Assembly: GCA_963678705.1 (NCBI GenBank)
Contig: OY783208.1
Span: forward strand, 12,893,782 to 12,957,781
Source of the DNA: Panorpa germanica
Lineage: Eukaryota; Arthropoda; Insecta; Mecoptera; Panorpidae
DNA length: 64,000 bases
Direction: 5' to 3'
Shown here: piece by piece, positions 10,952-20,779 of the stretch
How the letters are laid out: each line of letters opens with the position of its first letter
Numbering within the stretch: position 1 is the stretch's first letter
Position numbers and translations under genes: made by a program
Notes under the pieces: generated by a model
Told to the model about the DNA's origin: nothing
Databases searched by the model: none
Seen by the model: the letters and a program-made list of their open reading frames with translations, nothing else

Positions 10952-13697
10952 TATATATAATATATAGTTTAATAATATATTAATTTTCACATGTAAATTA
11001 ATAGTAAAAATGTCAGAGGTAACTTATTAATTAAAGTTGAAGCAAAAGAAAAACGTTAAGCCTTTGTTTCTCATGTTATCAGGAACGGAATGTTGCTTGT
11101 AAGTTAAGTAGCATATATTAATTTTAGTTTTTTACATTAATACATAATAGTTTTAAAACATAAAGTAATAGAAATTTATGAAAGTGAAACGTCTGGTAAG
11201 CAGGCAACAATAAATGCGTCTACATCGAGGAGCATCGAATGAACTTTGTTTTTTAGGCTTTTAAGCTTTTGGTCAGAAATTATTTATAGTGATTGTTCTT
11301 GTCTGTTAATGCTCCTTTCATATAGCATAACTGCGGTATTCTTTATCTTAAAGCATTTCAATGTTCTTTTCAATTGTTTTTATTTATTTATAATAATGTA
11401 CAACATATTGAGTTTATTGTGCAAAAATTTGAAGTCGATTGGAGTAAAACTGTCGGAGATATAGAGTGATAAGTCTTAACCTCTCTGGTCTCGCATCAAC
11501 TTTTAAACGCGTTTTTCTCACACTTACCTTACCTGCAGGAACTTATCAACTAATGAAATCAATTTGATTTCAAATAATCCAGTGATGAGTTATATGGAAC
11601 ACCGCAATGAAACTTTTTTTGTGACGTCAGCGGAGATTCGCTGTCAATGGCTCATTTCTTGATATTTATTTATGAAAATTTCACAAAGTATTCTTTAAAT
11701 GTTATTTTAGCATGTAGTTATTATAGAAATAATTATATATAAACTTTGTCGTCAAAAAACATTATCGAAAATATACTTTTTTTGTATCGATTTGACCTTA
11801 CCCCTTTAAGGAAGTATTAAAACCAGCGTTGATGCGTTGGCTTTCAAGAAGTCAGAGTGTAACTACTAATGTTTTATCTTGTGCAGAACTTTTACTAACA
11901 GAGATGCCCTTACCTTGATACGCGGTTGTAATATTTTGACAGTAAAATTGGATACCAGGACCTCAAATGTTTAATTATTTTTTAATAACTCCTTATATGT
12001 TAGAAGATAATTACAATTAAAAAAGTCATTTTGTCTCTTTAATTATTAAAGGGATTTAACGTTGTACAACATTCCAAAGGCATGTGACATCACAACCGCT
12101 ATTTGCTGTCTCTTTTAAAAAACAGAGCGTAAAAAAGAAAGCATATTCATAACAGTTTATCAACCTTACAGCTCATAAATCTCTGCTATATGTATTTAAA
12201 TATCAAAATATCAAATATTATTTACAGCTATTTTAAGGAACAATCAAATTTGAATACTATGTCTGCCTTAGCAGGGAGTAATTAAAATAAAAAGTTATTA
12301 TTCTTTGACTTAACTTTAATATTTTGACTACCAAACAGCTACAGAAGAACATTACCACAGCACTGATCTACTCAACAAATAACTGACGTATAAAATGCAT
12401 GTAACAATTTGGTGAAGTGTCCTATTTTCTGACGTTTCTATCACTATTTCACTTCAATTATATTTCGCATCAACTTCATGTTCATTTGTATTCCGACAGG
12501 TGGAGTGTTTCCGTCATCTGTAGCCAATAAAACAGACATTTTATATGAACGATTGTGAAAAACTGAACTATAAATCAACTCTTTTATGACAAAAAAATCA
12601 TATGTATCTCCAATATGATGTCAAAGTGACTCTAAACTGCTCCAAATTTTCACTGGGCTGCTATATCTCCGTCAATTTCTGTTTTTGTTATTATTTTTAA
12701 TGATGTAGATAGGCTCATATTTGTAATAACATTGCATAACATCGCAGCGCAACACGTGATTTTCTCGTGATTTCTTACGACTTACTTTGGTATATCCTGT
12801 AGTCCTGCTGAAATCTTTTCTTGCGTTTTATGTAACTAACCTCAAAAAGAAATAATCACGATTCGAATTAAAATGGGGGTACCGACTAAAAGCATGATTT
12901 ATTTTTGTCACATCTTTTGATATTCAGCACTAACTTAACTGTTTAATAAAATTATATCTAGAATACTAGCAGTTATAAATGGAGGAATATTTAATCAGAT
13001 ACTGATTAATGATAAGATTATATCTGCAAACGTTGATACGACAGCAAGGTTCCTGCTAGGATATTTACAGCAAAATAATGTTCTTCTTGGTTCATTAAAA
13101 AAAACATTATAATTACACAATTGAAATTCATTTAATTAATAATTAATAATAAAATAACATTCCATCATACATTTTTCAAACAATTAATATCGCAAGTAAA
13201 TGATGCCCTATAATGTCAATTTTGATATTACAATCAGTGGCGGATTTAGCATTGTTACATTTATAATTATATACTTACAGACATAATTGTTACAATGCAA
13301 TGTTACATACAATGTGGTTATTTTACTCATATTTGCTTATAAATTTACCATTAGCAGACTTAATTAAATAAGTACTTCCTTAATATTTTGGTAATTACAT
13401 TTTAATGTGTCTGTTCTTAGTACCACTTATTTATAACTAGATTTATAGCTATATAAATTTTAAATAAATTTAATTATAAAAAAAATGTTTACTCTGTTAC
13501 ATATCGCGTTGTAATATTCACATTGTCTCTCACATTGTTAGTACATAATCCTATGCGTTAACTAAATCTCGATCTATTACAAACTTAAAATATACTCAAA
13601 TCTAACCTCCAATCTTATCTCTAATTAAAATGACAAGGTACAGAAGTTTATGCACCGTGTTTGGCATTTGTTCAGTTCCGTGAATTTTGTTTCCTTA
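10952..13697. other. Long gene-poor stretch of monomer A
   Basis: No recognisable gene. A 72-codon plus-strand frame (11246-11464), hydrophobic and Phe/Leu/Tyr-rich, recurs in C and D but starts at a non-ATG codon and looks like AT-rich chance sequence. A CRE-like TGACGTCA lies near 11622. The part at 12390-12660 is one half of an internal duplication. Equivalent DNA is in C (44301-47045) and, up to the window end, in D; in B it was lost to the BEL/Pao replacement. Confidence 0.5.
12390..12660. repeat. Internal duplicated module of the monomer
   Basis: Imperfect direct repeat of about 14432-14650. Both contain a variant of AGTGTCCTATTTT.TG.CG, CATTTGTATTCCGA, TATGAACGATTGTGAAAAAC and TCTCCAATATGAT. 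The two halves flank the J-domain ORF. The same pair is in C (about 45750-46010 and 47750-47960). The copies differ by many substitutions and small gaps, so the duplication predates the tandem array. Confidence 0.75.
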
Positions 13698-14180
13698 CTA
13701 TATAAGATATCCAAACATATTCTGAAAAATTCGCTTTCTAAATTCATCAGCATTTCGCTTTGATGCTTCCTCTGCAACGCGGACCTTCCTCATTTCAGCT
13801 TCAAGTGTGCGTCTCATATGCCGTTTTTTATTGGCCTCACTGTAAGTCCTGGCAGTATTCTTTGCTTGCTGTCTCTTCTTATGTTCCTCTTTATGTTTTT
13901 GTTTTTCTGTATTCGTTGATTTGTTAAGATGATGCGTCTTGTCATACTGAGCCCTTTGAGGTTTATCCATTAATACTTTCTTTGCATTTCCCAATATCTG
14001 AAATGCTTTAGTAGCGTCTTTGTCGGTGTTCTTGTCGGGATGAAGCAATAATGCCAGTTTCTTGTACGCTGCTCCTATTTCATGCGTAGATTCCTTTACC
14101 CTCACGCCCAAAATTTCATAATAATTTTGAGTTTGCAATATACGCCTGACAGCTTCGGTGTGCTCTTTATTATTATCCAT
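13698..14180 (-). CDS. J-domain (DnaJ/Hsp40-like) protein, 160 aa, intact
   Basis: ATG at 14180, stop at 13698. Residues about 18-80 form a J domain: QNYYEILGV, then YKKLALLLHPDKNTDKDATK with the HPD tripeptide needed to stimulate Hsp70 ATPase, then AFQILGNAKKVLMD and RAQYD. The rest is a Lys/Arg-rich, probably helical tail without the Gly/Phe or zinc regions of classical DnaJ, and I see no signal peptide or membrane segment. Sequence around the J domain is nearest in style to DNAJB12/14-type J domains (from memory). It lies between the two copies of an internal duplication. Copies in B and C are broken. Whether it is expressed is unknown; an intronless captured or retrocopied host gene is plausible. 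Confidence 0.75.
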   Translation of the reverse strand: MDNNKEHTEAVRRILQTQNYYEILGVRVKESTHEIGAAYKKLALLLHPDKNTDKDATKAFQILGNAKKVLMDKPQRAQYDKTHHLNKSTNTEKQKHKEEHKKRQQAKNTARTYSEANKKRHMRRTLEAEMRKVRVAEEASKRNADEFRKRIFQNMFGYLI

Positions 14181-14728
14181 CTTCTTGTTTGTTTCGTAGC
14201 TGGACTCAAAAAATTTATAGTTTTCCTGTAATTTTATATATAATAAATACGAGTATATTGATAGTAATTTTATCCATCAATATAAACTAATTGGAGACAT
14301 GTTTGCAACCTCGTATACCTCACAAAGACAAAATCAATGAATGCACGATACCTACTAGCCTTAATTATACATACAGTTAATGATTACTGCTCAGCACTTA
14401 AATTATGGTTAATCAATTAACTATCCAGTAAACAATTTGGAGTAGTGTCCTATTTTTTGGCGTTTTTATCACTATTGAATCACTTTAATTATAGTTTGCT
14501 GTATTATTAAGTTTATTTTCATTTGTATTCCGAAAGATGAAATGGTGTTATATGAACGATTGTGAAAAACTGAACTGTAAATGTACTCTTTTATTACAGA
14601 AAAATCATATGCATCTCCAATATGATTGCAAAGTGACTCCAAAATGTTTACTGTGTAATTAAATAGAATTAAGTAGTAATATTTATAGATAATAAATATG
14701 TAATTTAAAATCACAAAATTTTGTAGTG
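14181..14728. other. End of monomer A, no gene
   Basis: AT-rich spacer upstream of the J-domain ORF. It contains the second half of the internal duplication (about 14432-14650) and runs into monomer B. A TATA-like stretch (TTATATATAATAAATAC, near 14235-14251) lies roughly 60-70 bp upstream of the J-domain start, but no promoter can be proven. Confidence 0.5.
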
Positions 14729-17624
14729 GCAGTTAATTGCTTACAACATATTTTTACGAACGACTAAGGAATATGAAAAACTTAATTAAACCAGTGTACG
14801 AACCTTACTTTAAGCTTCTCGTCAACTTTGTTGATGTAAAATGATCTTTCTTCACTGATTAAAATTTGAAAAATCTATTTTAAAGGAATTAACTTCTTCT
14901 GTAGTTAAACACTAAATAAAATGTTTATGAATATTTTTGACATTATATTTTGGAGTCTAAAGTGACACTATATTTGTATAACTGCTAACAGCAAGTTAGA
15001 CAACACTAAAACATGAAACAGCAAAGCATAGAACAGCAAGGCAGGCAACATTAAAGCATGGAACATCAAAACAGGCAACACCAAAACTGGCAAGAGTAAA
15101 GTATTATTTGTCTTATCGCGTTCTTTGTCGATTGTCAGATTCCAATGCTTTGATGTTTTTGATTACCGCTATTATAGCGAATATGTTCGTATTCGTGTAC
15201 GGATACATTAAATGATTCGTATTCATATCACGCATATAGGAACGTAGCGTTAGGCTGTCGTCTAGCGCACTTATTACTATTTCACTGTTTGGACTAAAAA
15301 GACTGTTTGGTCATGCACAGCAAGGCGTAGAATTTTCTATTTTGATATATTTTTTAATAATTCAGAATTTGAATATATAAAATCAGAATGTTTTGAATAT
15401 TTAGCAAATCGTAAACGATAATTGAAATAAATGAAAAGAAGTTCGTTGCTTTGCTGACAACAACATATCTTCACGAATAAAAAAGTGTTTGCATCAGTAC
15501 GAGTAAACATGTAAAGTTTAATATGATAAAACCAATCCGCGAGTCAAGCCGAGCAATAGACATTTACTTTTAAAGACCTTATTTACCAAACAGTGCTTTG
15601 GTTCAGCGAAAATAAAAGTTTCAACAAAATATCAAATACTTTTTTGTTTATATGGACCTCTGTACTAAACAATAAATGGAATCATTCTTTGATCTACAAC
15701 TGATCTTGATATATTATTCATAAAGTTGTATTATACTCGTATACCCAAAACAGGACGCTGGGATAGTCCTGGCATAGTGGTCCTTCGCCTGTTTCAAGCA
15801 ACTTACTAGAAAAATATTTTGAATGAATTATTACTTAAGTAGATTGTAGCTTTTAGCATATTAAAAGAATTCGATCTCTTAGGAGATAATACTTAGCTCA
15901 GAAGACACGAATAAAGATCCTAACGATCGCTGAAGTATTGGTGGATGTGTCATAGGTACGAAGGAGAAACTTTTAAATTTTGGTTGCCTTGTATTTTCAC
16001 ATAACTGTAAGTCGAAGTATGCGTGCCAAACATTTACTATATTTTGTGAATGCATAGGAGTAATAGACGAGAATTTCTTGGGTTCGGCTGTTATCAAGTT
16101 AAAATGGTTGAAGTTCTACTTCTGTACAGCTCAGTTTCTGTAACGTATAATCCGTAGTTAATTATTTATAAAAATGTGCCAAGTTCTAAGTATAATCGAA
16201 CGGTTTGTACCATAGTGGATCACAACATCTGAATGGCATTTTGTTTATTAGTTTTAATCACACTATATTTCACTGGACTTCTGAATTTCATTGGAATTCT
16301 TTAAGCAACACTTTATAGTACCAGAAATAAAGGAAGTGTTGGCGCAACAGAAAGACAGAACTAGTGTTTTGAATTTGACGTTCTCCAACGAATTTCCTAC
16401 ATTTTCGTTAGAGGTTTGTACTGATGCCTTTACATTTGTAATATATTTTATTTATCCATAATCTAATCCAAACAAACTATATGTATTGCAATTGAATTCA
16501 CAATGATTTGACATCAACGAAAATATGGTAATAGCAATTATATCAGGTATAGCACAGTTTCCTTTTTAGAAATGATTTAAAACAGTCAATTTCCATATAT
16601 ATCATAATTTTTAGCTCAGTTTTACCAAACAACAAAACTTTTAAGTGTGAAAAAATGAGTTTTCCTAAAACTACTTGTACCTAAAAACATCTTTTAAACT
16701 ATTATAAACTTTTTAAACTATTTTAAAAAGAAAATTATCAAATGGGAATCTATTAAGCGTTATTAACAGGCAACGTTACAAATGGCAAATGTAGAGAAAA
16801 ATTCAAATCGAAACGAGATTAAACTCCATGAAATAAATAAAGCATACATTTCTTTTGCCAACGTTGCCAAATTTATTACTACTTTTTTACAGATATTTAA
16901 TTTGAATTACTATAAATTTGACATTAAGTATAGTTAATTTTTAAATTATTAAACTATTGTATGCATGAAATAATCATCTTAACCGCTAACAAACCATTTA
17001 ATTTGGAAATGAAAAATTAATTGGCAAAGGTTCAGTCTGAAACACATACTGTCTCAAAATTTTAGAGACCTAGGTTGCATAGTTTTTTTTTATACATGAT
17101 TGAAAATAGTCATTTTCCATACAAATCATAAGTTTTAGCTCAATTTCACCACATAATATAACTTTTAACTATAAAAAAAATGGTGACACGACTTTTAAAA
17201 ACTAGGTGTATATAAAAAAATCTTTTCTGAAACTATTGCAAAAAGAAAATTATCAAAAGGATACCTATATACGAAAATAATTTAAAGAAAACCATTAAAA
17301 AACAGTACGTGTGGGTTATGAGCCAGCAACGTTGCAAATGGCAAATCGAGCGGGAATTTCAAAATATGAAAAAATAGTGAAACGGGTTTCAAAAACTACT
17401 TGTATGTAAAAAAATCTTATCACAAAAGTGCCTATTTTCAAAAATAATTAAATAAAACCAATATTAAACACAAAAAAATGTTTGTCATCTCTTTTTAAAG
17501 CATGGTAGGATTGGAAAAATTTGTAAGAAGATTGTAAAATCGTAGAGACATATACCATAAATATGTTCTATATTAAAGAAAAATAGTAAATAGTAGTAAA
17601 TAAATATTTTAAACATTTTACAAA

Positions 17625-17628
<4 letters not shown>
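14729..17628. other. Left arm of monomer B, no gene recognised
   Basis: Nearly collinear with A 1-2941. Differences include loss of a few bases near the start, a shorter sequence around 16655-16770 (the GGGGTGGCACAG motif and a stretch before GCGTTATTAACAGG are missing), and scattered substitutions shared with D. Confidence 0.6.

Positions 17629-17704
<76 letters not shown>
17629..17704. repeat. (TA)n microsatellite, monomer B, first run
   Basis: Uninterrupted TA run at the junction of the left arm and the Helitron. Confidence 0.97.
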
Positions 17705-17705
<1 letters not shown>

Positions 17706-17706
<1 letters not shown>

Positions 17707-20118
17707 CTACTATATAAAAATAAGTCGGGTTTTCCTTCCTGACGTTATAACTCTAGAACGCACGAACCGATTTCCACGGTTTTGCATTCGTTGGAAGGGT
17801 CTCGGGCTCCGTGAGGTTTATAGCAAAGAAAATTCAGGAATTCAGGTAAAATTTCAACAGAAAAGCGGGAAATTTTTTTTTCACATACAGCGCCATCTCT
17901 GATACGTAGCATAGATACAAACCAATAAAATTTCAACAGAAAAGCGGGAAAATCTTTTTTCACATACAGCGCCATCTCTGATACATAACATAGATACAAA
18001 CCAATATTTTAAGTAGATGGCGCCTGTGCGTGATACATTGTTTGACAGCTACTCATTCTTCTCTGCTGAGTTAATTTCATGTGACAAACCGGTATTGTGT
18101 TCACTGTTAAATTGTGAAAAAAAAGTTAAAAAATTAAGTTATTCGTTTCCTAACATTTCAATTGGAAACCATCAAATCAATCACGTGTATTGTGCAAATT
18201 TTTATTCAATTTCAACAGCAGGCATTTGTCTTTAAGGTGGTAAGTTGAACTGTGTAAATTATGTAGATCGTGCATTTCAGGTTACATTCACCACTCTGTC
18301 CATAGTCCAAAATGCCTAGAGGACGACGTGCGAACATCGGCCGCCGCACAAGACATGCAAGCCAGCAACAAGTTTATTCACAGAACTTAACCGAAGAAAG
18401 ACAAAATATAATAACAGAAAATCCTCGATTGAGACAACGCGTGAGCACACGAAGATCATTGGCATCATACAATCACTTGGCATTCCAATATGATCCCACT
18501 GCGAACTACAGTGATGATGAAAATTTAGATATTGGACGAACGACGACTATATGCCGATATTGCAATGCGTTAAAGTTCAAAAGAGAAACGGCTGGATTGT
18601 GCTGCGCAAGTGGAAAAGTCAAACTGGATCCATTACTTACACCACCACAGCCACTGAAACCATTGTTCGATGGAAGTGATCTCGATTCCAGCCATTTTCT
18701 TCAACACATCCTTGAATACAATAACTGCTTTCGCATGACTTCCTTTGGAGCTAATATCATTCGAGAAGGCGGCTTTATGCCGACTTGCAAGGTAAAAGAT
18801 ACAACACACATAACCAATCACTCACACCAACACAATGAATTGCAACACATAACAACTACATATACACGACACACTACACCATCACACGATCAGAAGTTAA
18901 ACCGTATTCTTCAACAAATGATTCTTTGCAATTACAGATACAAGGACAAATATATCATTTGCATGGTTCAATGGTGCCAACACCAGATGAACCGCATCAA
19001 TTTCTGCAAATATATTTCATTTCGTCGATGGTAAATCAGCTGAATGTGCGGTGCAATATATAGGAAACACAACAGTTAAAGAGACGAATTATTGAACAGT
19101 TGCAAGCTTTTTTTCATGCTAATAATGCTGTGGTTAATATGTTCAAAACAGCATTGGAACGAATGCCATCGGATACGCACAAATTTGTCATAAGAGCGGA
19201 TTGTACCCCAACAGGTGAACATGTGCGAAGATTCAATGCACCCACCGTTAATGATGTTGCTGCAATTATTGTTGGCGATCCAACTAAATCGCGAGACATT
19301 GTCGTTCAGCGAAGAAGCAATATCATGCATCGTGTAAACGAGACACATCGTTTGTACGATGCGTTACAATATCCAATCATTTATTGGCAAGGGCAAGACG
19401 GATACGACATCACGTTGAAGATGGTCGATCCAATTACAGGTACAATATTCACACACTAATTATTGCTATTATTGGTTTCCATTAACAATTCATTTAATTT
19501 TGCATTTTCAGGCGTATCAACGAATAAAATTCAAAGCGCAATGAATTACTATGCGTAGCGTATGATGATTCGTACACATGAGGAGAATGTCATTCTGAAG
19601 TGCCGTCGTCTATTCCAGCAATTCGCTGTCGACATGTATGTCAAAGTCGAGACCGAACGCTTAACGTTCATCCGATTCAATCAGGCAAAGCTACGATCTG
19701 AGGACTATATACACTTGCGTGATGCTATTCATTCAGATGGTGATGTTCAGAATATTGGACGTCTGACGATTCTCCCATCATCTTATATCGGAAGCCCACG
19801 ACACATGCACGAATACGCTCAAGACGCTATGACGTACGTGCGAAAATATGGAACTCTGGATTTATTTATTACGTTCACATGCAATCCGAAGTGGACGGAA
19901 ATTGAACGTGAGTTGGAACCTCACTTTCATTTACTTAGAGAAGTTCAACTAAATAACACTAATCGAAATGAATTCATTACTGTTGTGGAATGAAATAAAA
20001 TTTCTCCTTTTCAAATATAAAACAAAAAAAAAATTTTTCTTCATCTTTTAATCACCAAACGAAATGTTACAAAAAACGAAGCCATCTGATGGCGAAACGG
20101 AGTTCGCTGGGTTTGCTA

Positions 20119-20119
<1 letters not shown>
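17706..20119 (+). mobile_element. Internally deleted Helitron, both termini present
   Basis: It starts TCTACTATATAAAAATAAGT followed by CGGGTTTTCCTTCCTGACG, a common arthropod Helitron 5' end. It finishes GCTGGGTTTGCTAG next to T, after a GCCATCTGATGGC hairpin-like motif, matching the TC...CTAG rule and A/T target of Helitrons. Its 2.4 kb hold only the N-terminal part of the Rep-helicase gene, so it could move only with help in trans. An ~80-bp tandem motif near 17855-18000 (AAAATTTCAACAGAAAAGCG) is present. The same copy with the same lesions is in D. Confidence 0.85.
18312..19993 (+). pseudogene. Helitron Rep-helicase N-terminal fragment, two introns and stops
   Basis: Exon 1 (18312-18791) reads MPRGRRANIGRRTRHAS, then a CRYCNALKFKRE...CCASGKV zinc-like region and the Helitron N-terminal core up to GGFMPTCK. 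A GT-AG intron (18792-18937) follows. Exon 2 (18938-19439) resumes with IQGQIYHLHGSMVPTPDEPH, has an in-frame TAG at 19061, and continues through FVIRADCTPTGEHVRRFN to MVDPIT. A second GT-AG intron spans 19440-19511. Exon 3 carries a TAG at 19556, then SPRHMHEYAQDAM and FITFTCNPKWTEIE, the first conserved Rep block. The HUH nuclease and helicase are missing; coding ends at 19993. Both TAGs are shared with D. Confidence 0.8.

Positions 20120-20166
<47 letters not shown>
20120..20166. repeat. (TA)n microsatellite, monomer B, second run
   Basis: TA run between the Helitron 3' end (CTAG) and the GTGGGG start of the unclassified segment. Confidence 0.97.
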
Positions 20167-20169
<3 letters not shown>

Positions 20170-20779
20170 GGGTGACAATAAACTTATCCTGGTTGACGTT
20201 TCCAATTGTGGGTCTACCTTACACCTTAGTGGGTGTTAGCTAGATTACCAGCTGTGGTTTTAGCTGTTTTGATGTTATTTCAATCCTTAGTTGAGCCCCC
20301 ATTTACAATTTAGATATATAAAAATAGTTCACAACAATATTATCAAACAACAAATATTACAACTAGTAATATTGTTAAACGGATTCTAATTCTTAATGTT
20401 ATTAACAATTAGTTATTACTACATTTCCCGAATTTACCAATGACTGCCATACAAACTGTGTATGTTACTACTATCGCCATTTTTAACAATCTTCTCCAAA
20501 TATTACAACTAGTAATATTGTTAAACGGATTCTTAATCTTAATGTCATCAACAACTAGTCAACACAACATTTCCCGAATTTACCAATGACTTTTTTTTTT
20601 TTTTTTTTTTGTGGTGAGCAGGGAAATCTTCCACAAGACTTATTCCTGCAATCCCTTAGCAGGAAGTGTTGGATTCACTCTCTTGTGAGGGCGCCTACCA
20701 ACTAAAACTCCCCCTCTCTTCTTCTAGACCACAGTCTGGAACCGCATAGCATTACTTCAAACTGGGTCTTGCTCTTACT

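Larger units (their letters stand above)
1..14728. repeat. Tandem macrosatellite monomer A (type 1)
   Basis: First of four head-to-tail monomers. The same opening sequence recurs at 14729, 33584 and 48049, and unique landmarks (MULE relic, solo LTR, J-domain ORF) recur in the same order. Its first 60 bases match monomer C, including an ATTTAAACGACC stretch that B and D lack. Its (TA)n tract holds the unclassified segment plus LINE1, as in C. The monomer start is arbitrary because the window begins here. Repetition is seen directly; the array's extent and chromosomal position are unknown. Confidence 0.9.

Noticed and set aside
11246-11464. A 72-codon hydrophobic plus-strand frame in A, C and D.
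   Set aside because: No ATG start, composition expected from AT-rich DNA, no motif.
11464-11520. A piggyBac-like end (TTAACCTCTCTGGTCTCGC near 11477).
   Set aside because: No matching inverted partner with TTAA was found downstream.
14472-14714. An 80-codon minus-strand Tyr/Ile-rich frame (also 33328, 47792).
   Set aside because: Part of the internal duplicated module, whose other copy is not open; no motif.
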